Translations under genes and position numbers: made by a program | NCBI GenBank assembly: GCA_035279405.1 | Contig: DATEHU010000026.1 | Span: 258,147-322,146 of the forward strand | From: Gammaproteobacteria bacterium | GTDB lineage: Bacteria > Pseudomonadota > Gammaproteobacteria > Natronospirales > REEB76 | Length of the DNA stretch: 64,000 bases | Reading direction: 5' to 3' | Part shown: positions 21,778-30,615 of the stretch, piece by piece | Layout: each line of letters begins with the position of its first letter | How positions within the stretch are numbered: the first letter of the stretch is position 1 | Notes under the pieces: generated by a model | What the model saw: only the letters and a program-made list of their open reading frames with translations | Told to the model about the DNA's origin: nothing | Databases searched by the model: none

Positions 21778-23166
21778 ATGGCCGACACTGGATTCCGGCT
21801 AGAACACGACAGCATGGGCGAACTCAAGGTGCCGGCCAAAGCCATGTGGGGCGCCCAAACCCAGCGCGCGGTGCAGAACTTCCCCATCAGCGGCCTGACT
21901 TTGCCACGTGCCTTTATTCGTGCGCTTGGCCTCATCAAGGCTTGCGCGGCAGGCGTCAACCAGGAACTCGGCATGCTCGACGCCGGGCGCGCCCATGCCA
22001 TAGAGGTGGCCGCACTGGAGGTGGCCGAGGGGCAGCACGACCGCCAGTTCCCGATCGACGTGTTCCAGACGGGCTCCGGCACCAGTACCAACATGAATGC
22101 CAACGAGGTGATTGCGCATTTGGCGGCACGTGCGCTGGGTCAGCCGGTACACCCGAACGATCACGTCAACATGGGTCAGAGCAGCAACGACACCATCCCC
22201 ACGGCCATACATGTAAGCGCCGCGCTGGAGCTGAAGGAGAAACTTCTGCCGGCTCTGGTGCACCTCGCCGAGGTTATTGAATCCAAATCGCGTGAGACCG
22301 CCGATATCGTGACTACCGGGCGCACGCACCTTATGGATGCGATGCCAGTCACCGTGGGGCAGGAGATGTCCGGCTGGGCTGTGCAGATTCGCCGTGCCGT
22401 TGAACGGCTCAATGCCGTGACGCCGCGTCTCTACGCGCTGGCTCAAGGTGGCACGGCGGTCGGTACCGGCATCAATGCCCACCCGGAATTCGGCCGGCGC
22501 ATGGCTGCGGAGCTGGTCCGGCGCAGCGGCGTGGCTTTCAAAGCCAGCGCGAACTATTTTGAGTCCCTGAGTTGCCAGGACACAGCCGTGGAGCTTTCGG
22601 GTCAATTGAGGACGCTGGCGGTCAGCCTCATGAAGATTTCCAACGACTTGCGCTGGATGAATAGCGGGCCGCTGGCAGGACTTGGAGAACTCGTGCTGCC
22701 GGCGCTGCAACCCGGATCCAGCATCATGCCCGGCAAGGTGAACCCGGTGATTCCGGAGGCGGTAACCATGGTCGCGGCCCAAGTCATCGGCAATGATGTG
22801 ACCATAACGGTGGCGGGACAATCCGGCAATTTCCAGTTGAACGTGATGCTGCCGGTGATTGCCTACAACCTTCTGCAAACCATTGAATTGCTGGCGAATG
22901 CAACTCGCTTGCTTGCGGACCAGGCCATCAGGGGATTCAGCGTGAATCGGGAGCATATCGAGGCGGCACTGGCCAAGAACCCAATCCTGGTAACCGCGCT
23001 CAATCCGGTCATCGGCTATGAAAAGGGCGCCGAAATTGCCAAGCAAGCCTATAAGGAGAAGCGGTCTGTCCTGGAAGTGGCCAAGCGCTTAACGTCATTG
23101 TCTGAGGCGCATCTGCGCGAGCTGCTGGATCCAGCAGCCCTCACCCGCGGGGGCATAAAGAAGTAG
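21778..23166 (+). CDS. fumC: Fumarate hydratase class II
   Basis: Iron-independent fumarase of the TCA cycle, 462 residues. The start at 21778 has GGAG eight bases upstream; the longer reading from 21733 has no ribosome site and contains repeat sequence. Family motifs include FQTGSGTSTNMNANEV, NMGQSSND, GRTHLMDAMPVT (catalytic histidine) and the loop PGSSIMPGKVNP. It lacks the Fe-S cluster of class I fumarases. It is flanked by 13-bp direct repeats, and it is the only gene between purB and nudL. Confidence 0.97.
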   Translation: MADTGFRLEHDSMGELKVPAKAMWGAQTQRAVQNFPISGLTLPRAFIRALGLIKACAAGVNQELGMLDAGRAHAIEVAALEVAEGQHDRQFPIDVFQTGSGTSTNMNANEVIAHLAARALGQPVHPNDHVNMGQSSNDTIPTAIHVSAALELKEKLLPALVHLAEVIESKSRETADIVTTGRTHLMDAMPVTVGQEMSGWAVQIRRAVERLNAVTPRLYALAQGGTAVGTGINAHPEFGRRMAAELVRRSGVAFKASANYFESLSCQDTAVELSGQLRTLAVSLMKISNDLRWMNSGPLAGLGELVLPALQPGSSIMPGKVNPVIPEAVTMVAAQVIGNDVTITVAGQSGNFQLNVMLPVIAYNLLQTIELLANATRLLADQAIRGFSVNREHIEAALAKNPILVTALNPVIGYEKGAEIAKQAYKEKRSVLEVAKRLTSLSEAHLRELLDPAALTRGGIKK

Positions 23167-23209
23167 TTAGAATTAACAGTATATATAGATTATTAATACT
23201 TGATAAATA

Positions 23210-23827
23210 ATGGATATATATGAGCTTATCCGGATCAGTCTGAAGGATTCCAGGCCGCCGCGCAATTTCAGTCCCCGGCGCGTGATGGGTGACCTGCCTG
23301 CTGACATGCTCCCGCGTAAACCATGGAAGCCGGCAGCAGTGCTGGTTCCCCTGGTTATGCACCGGCTTGAGCCGACCATCCTTCTCACCGAGCGTACCCA
23401 AGGTTTGCTGGATCACGCCGGGCAGGTGAGCTTTCCGGGAGGCAGCCACGAGGACCGGGATGCGGATGCGGTACAAACGGCGTTGCGCGAGACCGAGGAG
23501 GAGACTGGCCTGAGTCATCAGCTGGTGGAGCCGGTCGGCTATCTGGACGGCTACCTGACGATCACCGGCTATGCGGTGACTCCGGTGGTGGGACTGGTCA
23601 GTGCGGGTTTTGAACTCAAGCCCGACCCCTTGGAGGTGGCCGAAGTTTTCGAGGTGCCACTGACATTCCTGCGCGACCCGGCCAACCGTCAGGTGCGCCA
23701 GCGGCGGGTCGGAGAGCGTGAACTTGGGTACTACCTGTTTGAGTACCACCACCACAGCATCTGGGGAGCAACGGCGGCCATGCTGGTGAATTTCCTGCAG
23801 AAACTCGATCGCGCGGAAGCCGCATGA
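23210..23827 (+). CDS. nudL: CoA pyrophosphatase (NUDIX, NudL)
   Basis: NUDIX hydrolase of 205 residues that splits coenzyme A and its derivatives. The CoA-specific NuCoA motif LLTERTQGLLDHAGQVSFPG precedes and merges with the NUDIX box, whose catalytic part reads RETEEETGL. The start codon region overlaps a repeat also found before fumC, and no Shine-Dalgarno sequence is obvious, so the start is less certain than the family. The stop overlaps the next gene as ATGA. Confidence 0.92.
   Translation: MDIYELIRISLKDSRPPRNFSPRRVMGDLPADMLPRKPWKPAAVLVPLVMHRLEPTILLTERTQGLLDHAGQVSFPGGSHEDRDADAVQTALRETEEETGLSHQLVEPVGYLDGYLTITGYAVTPVVGLVSAGFELKPDPLEVAEVFEVPLTFLRDPANRQVRQRRVGERELGYYLFEYHHHSIWGATAAMLVNFLQKLDRAEAA
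23214..23226 (+). repeat. 13-bp direct repeat, copy downstream of fumC
   Basis: ATATATATGAGCT, identical to the copy at 21746-21758. Here it forms codons 2-6 of nudL. The pair flanks the fumC gene. Confidence 0.6.
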
Positions 23828-24237
23828 CTACACCGCGCGCCGGTTTGCTGGACGGCGTCCCCACGGATCAGCCCGAGCTGGCGTGTGCGCTGGAACTGCA
23901 GCAACGTGCCGCACAGGTGGGTTTTGACTGGAATTCGCTGCCTCCGGTGCTGGCCAAGGTGCGCGAGGAGCTAGGTGAACTGGAAGCCGAGGTTACGCGT
24001 GGAGCCCGGCGGGAGCGCATGCTGGACGAGCTTGGTGACCTGCTGTTTGCGGTCGCCAATCTGGCGCGCAAACTTGGCCTTGATCCTCAGGCCGCGTTGC
24101 ACAGTACCAATGCTAAATTCCGCCGACGTTTCGCGGTGGTGGAACAACAGCTTGCGCAGCAGGGCCGGCGACCTCAGGACGCCAGTCTCGCCGAAATGGA
24201 CGCTATCTGGGAGCGGGCCAAGCACGAGCAGCGCTGA
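23824..24237 (+). CDS. Single-domain MazG-like nucleotide pyrophosphohydrolase
   Basis: Protein of 137 residues that matches only the C-terminal catalytic domain of E. coli-type MazG (263 residues, two domains). Seen are LELQQRAAQVGFDW, the metal-binding helix KVREELGELEAEV with its E-x-x-E pattern, the DELGDLLFAVANLAR helix, and the C-terminal ASLAEMDAIWERAK. The ATG overlaps the nudL stop as ATGA, so this short form is real rather than a frameshift remnant. It would hydrolyse nucleoside triphosphates. The start is fixed by the overlap. Confidence 0.88.
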   Translation: MTTPRAGLLDGVPTDQPELACALELQQRAAQVGFDWNSLPPVLAKVREELGELEAEVTRGARRERMLDELGDLLFAVANLARKLGLDPQAALHSTNAKFRRRFAVVEQQLAQQGRRPQDASLAEMDAIWERAKHEQR

Positions 24238-24591
24238 GCCCGGGATTACGCATTGCAGGGTCTTTGGGTTTTTCAATGACGGCAAGGCCTTGTGTTGGCT
24301 ACCGGGCTGGCAGACCGGTCGGCGCCAGCCGGGGGGGATTAACATTACATATTCCAGCTTGGTACTCTAACGCCCAGTGACCACCAAGTCATGACGGACG
24401 GGCAAGGGGATGGGGCCGGAAAGACTCATGCAAAATCTCGTGCGCTAGCTCAAATAATCCCGCCAAGCTCAGGAAAAACAGGAAGAAATTTGCTGTATTA
24501 CAGTCGGTTGCGCTATGCTTTGCCGCCCGCGGGATCCGCGAAAACCGGCGGGTAGAGCTGGGCATGCCCAGACAGTCGCTCGGGAGCACTT
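24238..24591. other. Intergenic region before the DegV gene
   Basis: These 354 bp contain no convincing gene. A possible promoter is given separately. No terminator hairpin was found after mazG. Confidence 0.6.
24490..24519 (+). promoter_or_regulatory. Possible sigma-70 promoter of the DegV gene
   Basis: TTGCTG at 24490-24495 and TATGCT at 24514-24519 are separated by 18 bp, about 70 bp before the DegV start. Assigned by eye only. Confidence 0.4.
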
Positions 24592-25530
24592 ATGCCACAG
24601 AAGATCGGCCTGGTCGTTGATTCCAGCTGCGATTTGCCGCGCTCCTTCATCGAGCAGCACGGCGTTGAAATCATGCCGGTACTGATGCGTTTCGGGCATA
24701 TGAGCTTTAAGGACCTGCGCGACCCTGAACAGACCATGGACTTTTACCGCCGGTTTGTGGCGGACAAGAACCTGGAAATCACCACCACGCCACTGTCTGC
24801 CAAGGCGATTCGCGACCTGTTTCTGGATCAGCTGGTACTCAAATACGACCGGGCATTGGTCGTCACGGTCTCCAGCAACCGCAGCGCCACCTTTGAGAAC
24901 GCCACGCAGGCGTCCTTCATGATCCTCTCAGGTTACAAGGAACGCCGTCGCGCCGCCGGCCTGGACGAACAGTTCGGCCTGCGTGTGATTGACAGCAAGA
25001 CCCTGTTTACCGGTCCCGCGGTGATCGTCTACGAGGCGCTGCGGGCAATCCAAGGCCAGGAGGAGTTCCTGTTCGACAAATTGCGCCAGCACGTCGAATC
25101 TTTTTCGCAGCACGTGCAGGCGTATGTGGTTCCGCAGGACCTGTTTTACGTGCGCAGCCGTGCGCACCAGAAAGGTGACAAAAGCGTGGGCTGGTTCAAA
25201 TACCAGATGGGCAGCATGCTGGACATTAAGCCGATCCTGAGGGCCTATCGCGGTGAGACCGAATCGGTGGCCAATGTGCGTGGCTACGAACACGCGGTCG
25301 AGAAGTTGTTTGGCATGGCTATCGAGGCCATTGAGCGTGGACTGCTCAGCAAAGTAGTGTGCATGAGCTACGCGGGTAATCCGGACGCGGTGAAATCGCT
25401 GCCTGGCTACGATGCGTTCATTCAGTGCGCCACGAGCAACAAGGTCGAAACCCTGTTGTCGGTGATGAGCACGTCGGCGGGCATCCACGTCGGACCCGGT
25501 GCCTTCAGCCTTGCTTACGCCGCGCGCTAG
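24592..25530 (+). CDS. DegV-family fatty-acid-binding protein
   Basis: Protein of 312 residues. The N-terminus IGLVVDSSCDLPRSFIEQHGVEIMPV is the DegV signature, followed by TTPLSAKAIRDLF and the VVTVSSNRSATFENA loop in which serines contact the fatty acid carboxylate. The C-terminus GIHVGPGAFSLAY is typical as well. In Gram-positives DegV/FakB presents fatty acids to the kinase FakA; no fakA-like gene is seen here. It appears to stand alone, preceded by a plausible promoter. Confidence 0.9.
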   Translation: MPQKIGLVVDSSCDLPRSFIEQHGVEIMPVLMRFGHMSFKDLRDPEQTMDFYRRFVADKNLEITTTPLSAKAIRDLFLDQLVLKYDRALVVTVSSNRSATFENATQASFMILSGYKERRRAAGLDEQFGLRVIDSKTLFTGPAVIVYEALRAIQGQEEFLFDKLRQHVESFSQHVQAYVVPQDLFYVRSRAHQKGDKSVGWFKYQMGSMLDIKPILRAYRGETESVANVRGYEHAVEKLFGMAIEAIERGLLSKVVCMSYAGNPDAVKSLPGYDAFIQCATSNKVETLLSVMSTSAGIHVGPGAFSLAYAAR

Positions 25531-25631
25531 GCGCGGTGCAGGTATTCAAGCCTGCTCATCAAGCGCGGCGGTTCATCCTGCTGCACTTGTCATAGCGCCC
25601 GTCAGGTCCAGATGCAACAGCGCGGTTAACT

Positions 25632-26384
25632 TCAATTCTTTTTTAACTTGGCTAGCAGCGGCTCCACCAGGTCCATGGGCAGCGGGAACAGGATGGTGTT
25701 GCTCTTGTCGCCGGCGATCTCCACCAGTGTTTGCAGATAGCGCAGCTGAATCGCCTGGGGTTGCTGCATCAGCGTTTGCGCCGCCTCCATGAGTTTCTGC
25801 GAGGCTTGCAGTTCGCCTTCTGCATTAATCACCTTGGCGCGGCGCTGACGTTCGGCTTCCGCCTGTTTGGCGATGGCGCGCACCATGTTTTCATCCAGGT
25901 CCACCTGCTTGATTTCCACATTCGTGACTTTCATGCCCCAGGCGTCGGTGTGCTGGTCGAGGATGGTTTGGATGTCGGAGTTGAGTTTGTCGCGTGCGGC
26001 GAGCATGTCATCCAATTCGTGCTGGCCGAGTACCGAGCGCAGCGTGGTCTGGGCCAGCTGGCTGCTGGCCTCGAATACGTCCGCAACCTGGATTATGGCT
26101 TTTTCCGGATCGATGATGCGCACGTAAATAACGGCGTTGACCTTCACGGATACGTTATCGCGCGAGATCACGTCTTGGGGCGGCACCTCCATGACCACCA
26201 CGCGCAGGTCCACCTTGCTCATTTGCTGGATGAGCGGCCATACCACCACGATGCCCGGGCCGCAGACACGCCGGAAGCGTCCGAAGTGGAATATCACGCC
26301 GCGCTGATATTCCTTCAGGACCTTGAGCGAGCTGATGACAACGAGTGCCAGTATGATGATGATGACGAGGATCGCGATGGCCAT
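25632..26384 (-). CDS. Slipin / SPFH-domain membrane protein
   Basis: Stomatin-like protein of 250 residues with an N-terminal membrane hairpin (about 2-22), then an SPFH/band 7 domain ([49 protein letters not shown]) and a helical C-terminus rich in E, A, Q and R. It abuts the NfeD gene, whose stop is directly followed by this ATG. Slipin-NfeD pairs are widespread, and NfeD proteases cut the C-terminal tail of the partner. It acts at the inner membrane. Confidence 0.93.
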   Translation of the reverse strand: MAIAILVIIIILALVVISSLKVLKEYQRGVIFHFGRFRRVCGPGIVVVWPLIQQMSKVDLRVVVMEVPPQDVISRDNVSVKVNAVIYVRIIDPEKAIIQVADVFEASSQLAQTTLRSVLGQHELDDMLAARDKLNSDIQTILDQHTDAWGMKVTNVEIKQVDLDENMVRAIAKQAEAERQRRAKVINAEGELQASQKLMEAAQTLMQQPQAIQLRYLQTLVEIAGDKSNTILFPLPMDLVEPLLAKLKKN

Positions 26385-27728
26385 TCAGATCTCCTTGCGA
26401 GTTGTCTGTTCCAGAGGTTCGACGATCAATTTTAATCCTTCGCGGCGCACTACCTTGATGCTGTCGCCGGCCTGCAGCGGCCGGGAGCTGTGTGCGTTCC
26501 AGAGTTCGCCGTGCACACGCACGCTACCGTCGCCCGCCGGCGAGAAATCGCTTACCGCCGACCCGTTGCTGTTGAGCAGTTCTTCAGCTCCGCTGACCAC
26601 CGGGCGCCGGTGGGTTTGCAATGTCAGCCATACGGTGCCGGCAATGATCAGCGCAGCCGCCACGCTGATGCCACCGATGAGACCGCGGGAGACCTGAAAG
26701 CCCGGGACATTGGTATCCATGAGTATGATGGACCCAAACACGAATGCAGCCAACCCGCCGATGCTGAGGGTGCCATACGCATGCACGAAAGTCTCGGTCA
26801 CAAACAGGATAATGCCGAGGATTATCAGCGCCAATCCGGTGAAATTCACCGGCAATACGTGGAACGCGTACAGCGCGAGCAGCAGCGCGATGGCGCCGAC
26901 CACGCCCGGCAGCACACCACCCGGGTTATAGCCTTCAAATACCAGGCCGAAGATTCCGATCAGCAGCAGCAGATAAGCCACGGTCGGATCGGTAATTACC
27001 TCGAGGAATTTGACGCGCGGCCCGCGTTCATACTCACGTACCACGATACCGGTGGTATGCAGGGTCACGGTGCCGGCCGCGGTAGTCACTCTGCGACCAT
27101 TCAATTTTGCCAACAGGTGCGGCACATTGGCGGCCATGAGGTCAATCACATGTTGCTGCAGGGCTTCCTCCGCCGTGAGGCTTGCGGCATTGCGCACCGC
27201 CTGCTCGGCCCATTGCGCATTGCGGCCACGCTGTATGGCCAGGCCACGGATATACGCCAGAGCATCATTCAGGATCTTGCGCTGTTCCGCGGTTTCTGGC
27301 TTGACCGGCGTGGACGAACTGCCACCCGCGAGCTCCACCGGCGTGGCCGCCCCCATGTTGGTGGCCGGCGCCATGGCCGCGATGTGGCTGGCGTAGAGAA
27401 TGTAGGTGCCGGCACTCGCTGCGCGCGAACCGCTCGGAGCCACGTACGCCACCACCGGCACCGGCGAGGCCAGGATCGCTTTGATGATGCTGCGCATGGA
27501 GCTGTCCAGCCCGCCGGGCGTGTCCATTTCCAGGATTACCAACTCGGCATGTTGCTGGTGCGCCGCGTCGAGACCGTGCACCACGTAATCACTCATGGCG
27601 GGGCTGATGGCGCCGTCCACGTGCAAAACCAATGCGCTGCTGGCCGCGTCACTGGCGGCAAGCGCCGCACTGGGACCGAGCAGCAGTGCCACCAGCGGAA
27701 GAATCAGCATGCTCGGCGCGCGCCACAT
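26385..27728 (-). CDS. nfeD: NfeD-family membrane serine protease
   Basis: Membrane protease of 447 residues (long, class 1b NfeD). After a signal sequence (about 1-25), a ClpP-like domain includes EMDTPGGLDSSMR and PSGSRAASAGTYIL, where the second serine (ASAGT) is the nucleophile. Four membrane helices follow at about 240-350. The C-terminal OB-fold NfeD domain is seen as GDGSVRVHGELWNAHS and SIKVVRREGLKLIVEPL. It is cotranscribed with the slipin it probably processes. A start at 27710 is also possible. Confidence 0.92.
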   Translation of the reverse strand: MWRAPSMLILPLVALLLGPSAALAASDAASSALVLHVDGAISPAMSDYVVHGLDAAHQQHAELVILEMDTPGGLDSSMRSIIKAILASPVPVVAYVAPSGSRAASAGTYILYASHIAAMAPATNMGAATPVELAGGSSSTPVKPETAEQRKILNDALAYIRGLAIQRGRNAQWAEQAVRNAASLTAEEALQQHVIDLMAANVPHLLAKLNGRRVTTAAGTVTLHTTGIVVREYERGPRVKFLEVITDPTVAYLLLLIGIFGLVFEGYNPGGVLPGVVGAIALLLALYAFHVLPVNFTGLALIILGIILFVTETFVHAYGTLSIGGLAAFVFGSIILMDTNVPGFQVSRGLIGGISVAAALIIAGTVWLTLQTHRRPVVSGAEELLNSNGSAVSDFSPAGDGSVRVHGELWNAHSSRPLQAGDSIKVVRREGLKLIVEPLEQTTRKEI

Positions 27729-27845
27729 GCCAACATGTAATCAGAGGCGCGGTCCAAAGGCAACCGGCAGCAAACTGTTCCGCTCCCCGAGCCATCCGGT
27801 AACATGGCGTGCATTGGCAATCACCATTTTTTCCGTCTCGCGACC

Positions 27846-30092
27846 ATGGCAAAAATTCCTTCCAGCTGGGTAGCGGGCCTATTTCTTGGTATCGGCATGT
27901 GCGGATCTGCGCTGGCGCAAGCGGATCCCGCACAGGTGCCAACCCCGAACACCGGGTCGCGGCCACGCATTTGCCTGGCGCTCGGCGGTGGCGGCGCGCG
28001 CGGCGCTGCGCACGTAGGCGTACTCGAAGCCCTGCAGCAGCTGCGCATTCCGGTCGATTGCATCGCAGGCACGAGCGGTGGGGCCATCGTCGGCGGTCTG
28101 TACGCTTCCGGGTTCACCGCGCAGGAGCTGCAAGCGACATTGGAACGCCCGGACCTGCAGGCCAGCATGGCCGGCCAGCAGCCGCGCAGCCTGTTGTCCT
28201 ACCCCGACAAGCAGTATCAGCTCGAGTATCTGCTGCACGTGGAGTTTGGCTATGCTCGCGGCCGGTTCTTTTTTCCGGAGGGCATCATCGCCGGCGGTGA
28301 TCCGGAACGCATACTCAACGTGTTGACGCTTACCACGCAGCCGAATACAGATTTCAGCAAACTGCCCATTCCGTTCCGCGCCGTGGCCACCGACATCGAC
28401 ACCGGCGCCGAGGTGGTGCTGGATCACGGCAGCCTGGCCGAGGTCATGCGCGCCAGCATGTCGGTGCCCGGTGTGTATCCGCCCGTGCAGATGGACGGGC
28501 GCCTGCTTGTGGACGGCGGGCTGGTGGACAACTTGCCGGTGGACGTGGCCCGTCAGATGGGCGCGGACGTGGTGATCGCGGTCAACGTGAGCACGCCGCT
28601 CGCCAAGCCCGACAGCTTGAACAACGTCGTCGGGGTTTCCCTGCAGGTCATCATTCTGATGGGGAACCAAAACGTCACCCGTTCGATCGCCAGTCTGAAA
28701 GAAGGAGATGTCCTGATTCAGCCGGACCTGGGTGACATCAGCGCGGTGGATTTCAAGCGTGCCGCCGATGCCATCCGCATCGGGCGCGAAGCCGCGCTCA
28801 AGGCGCTTGCACCGCTGCACGACCTGCAGCTGTCTCCCCAGGCCTATGCGCAGTATCAGACGCAGCACCACCATGTACCGGAGGCGCTCGGCAACGTGGA
28901 TTTTATCGAGATCCGCGGCAATCATTACATACCCACAGACATGATCCGCGCACGCATGGTGACGCAGGTGGGTGAACGCTGGGACTTCAAGCGCATTAAC
29001 CGTGATCTGGAGCACGTATATCGCCTGAATTATTTCACCAAGGTGACGGCTTCCATCGGTCACCAGGGCGGCCGCACCGGTCTGGTCATCACGGTGGAAG
29101 AGAAGCCGTGGCAGCCAAACTACCTGTATTTCGGCCTGCGGATCGCGGATGATTTTGAAGGCGGTAGCGAGTACGGGTTGTTGTTTGGCTGGACGCGCAC
29201 CGAGCTCAACGAGTTTGGCGGCGAATGGCGCAACCAGTTCCAGATTGGCACCGCGCGGCGCGTGTACACCGAACTTTACCAGCCGCTGGATTATTCGGGC
29301 GAGGTATTCGCCGCCCCACATGCCGAGTATCTGAATACGCTTTCTTACCTATACAGCGGTGAGGACTTGGTGGCGCAATACGGTACGCGTGTGATTCGCG
29401 GCGGATTCGATTTTGGCGGTGAATTCGGCAATCTTGCGGAACTGCGGTTCGGGCCATCCTATGGCCACGTGATATCCCAACCGCACGTGGGTGCATCCAC
29501 GCTGCCGAATTACCACGACACCCTGGGAGGGCTGCGGCTGCGCTTCGGTTTGGACAGCCTGCAAGGCGACACCGGATTTCCGATGTCGGGTTCTTACCTG
29601 ACGCTCAACGGGTTTTGGGCACGCGATTGGCTGGGAAGCGATGTCAACTACGACAAGCTGGAATTGACCGGCGTCCAGGCCTTCGGCGATGGCACCCACA
29701 GCCTGGTGCTGACCACCGACATCGGCACCTCCATGCATACCCAGATGCCGTTCTACGATGAATTCACTTTGGGCGGATTCCTGTCGCTCTCGGGTTTGCG
29801 CAACCAGCAACTGCGTGGCCAGCAGGTTTTTTCCATGCACATGATTTATCTGCAGCGCGTCGGCAACCTGCCGAGCGTGCTGGGCAACGGCTGGTATGTG
29901 GGCGTGAGCCTCGAAGGCGGCAACGTCTGGGACAGTACCCAGAACATCAGTGCCCACGGCCTGCAATACGGTTCCGCACTGTTCGTGGGCGCCGATACCG
30001 CGCTCGGCCCGGTGTATCTGGGCACCGGCTTTTCGCAATCCGGTCATCAGACCTTTTACCTGTACATCGGCTTGCCGTTCAACCTGAATTGA
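27846..30092 (+). CDS. Patatin-like phospholipase with Omp85-type barrel (PlpD-like)
   Basis: Probable type Vd autotransporter of 748 residues. Order: signal peptide (about 1-25, ending ALAQ), patatin domain (LALGGGGARGAAHVG oxyanion loop, GTSGG with Ser77, VDGGLVDN with Asp223), a POTRA-like segment (VDFIEIRGNHYIPTDMI), then a C-terminal 16-strand-like outer-membrane barrel that ends in an aromatic-rich strand (FYLYIGLPFNLN). The Ser-Asp dyad is intact, so lipase activity is expected on the cell surface. The ATG at 27846 gives a normal signal peptide; a longer start at 27804 is possible. Confidence 0.93.
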   Translation: MAKIPSSWVAGLFLGIGMCGSALAQADPAQVPTPNTGSRPRICLALGGGGARGAAHVGVLEALQQLRIPVDCIAGTSGGAIVGGLYASGFTAQELQATLERPDLQASMAGQQPRSLLSYPDKQYQLEYLLHVEFGYARGRFFFPEGIIAGGDPERILNVLTLTTQPNTDFSKLPIPFRAVATDIDTGAEVVLDHGSLAEVMRASMSVPGVYPPVQMDGRLLVDGGLVDNLPVDVARQMGADVVIAVNVSTPLAKPDSLNNVVGVSLQVIILMGNQNVTRSIASLKEGDVLIQPDLGDISAVDFKRAADAIRIGREAALKALAPLHDLQLSPQAYAQYQTQHHHVPEALGNVDFIEIRGNHYIPTDMIRARMVTQVGERWDFKRINRDLEHVYRLNYFTKVTASIGHQGGRTGLVITVEEKPWQPNYLYFGLRIADDFEGGSEYGLLFGWTRTELNEFGGEWRNQFQIGTARRVYTELYQPLDYSGEVFAAPHAEYLNTLSYLYSGEDLVAQYGTRVIRGGFDFGGEFGNLAELRFGPSYGHVISQPHVGASTLPNYHDTLGGLRLRFGLDSLQGDTGFPMSGSYLTLNGFWARDWLGSDVNYDKLELTGVQAFGDGTHSLVLTTDIGTSMHTQMPFYDEFTLGGFLSLSGLRNQQLRGQQVFSMHMIYLQRVGNLPSVLGNGWYVGVSLEGGNVWDSTQNISAHGLQYGSALFVGADTALGPVYLGTGFSQSGHQTFYLYIGLPFNLN

Positions 30093-30103
30093 GGACCGTG
30101 AGC

Positions 30104-30592
30104 ATGCAGGCGTTGCGCATCTTTACCACCGGGGGAACCATAGACAAGATTTACTTCGATGCCCAAAGCGAATACGAAGTGGGTGAGCCGCAGATCGGCG
30201 AAATCCTGCGCGAGATGAATGTGCTGTTGCGCTTCGAGATCACGCCGCTGATGCGCAAGGACAGCCTGGATATGAACGACGCGGATCGCGCGCGCATACG
30301 CAGTGCGGTGGCGACTGCCGGCGAGCAGCGCATCGTCATTACCCACGGCACCGACACCATGACCCAAACTGCCGCAGCGCTGGCCGGCATTCCCGACAAG
30401 ACCATCGTACTGACCGGCGCGCTCAATCCGGCGCGCTTCCGCAGCAGCGACGCGATGTTCAACATCGGCGGTGCGCTCGCGGCGGCGCAAATTGCGCCGC
30501 CCGGCGTGTACATCTACATGAACGGGCGGGTGTTTGACGCGCGCAAGGTCAGGAAGAACCGTGACCGGAATCGGTTTGAAGACACGGCTTGA
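30104..30592 (+). CDS. Small asparaginase-domain protein
   Basis: Protein of 162 residues corresponding to the N-terminal domain of type I/II L-asparaginases. Both catalytic threonine regions are present (FTTGGTIDK near the start, and HGTDTM in the middle), along with KTIVLTGALNPARF. The C-terminal domain is absent. Short asparaginase-domain proteins of this size are known in Proteobacteria. GAGG precedes the ATG, and the gene begins 11 bp after the patatin gene. Activity on asparagine is not certain for this short form. Confidence 0.85.
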   Translation: MQALRIFTTGGTIDKIYFDAQSEYEVGEPQIGEILREMNVLLRFEITPLMRKDSLDMNDADRARIRSAVATAGEQRIVITHGTDTMTQTAAALAGIPDKTIVLTGALNPARFRSSDAMFNIGGALAAAQIAPPGVYIYMNGRVFDARKVRKNRDRNRFEDTA

Positions 30593-30615
30593 TGCTGATC
30601 AACGAGGATCCGCGG

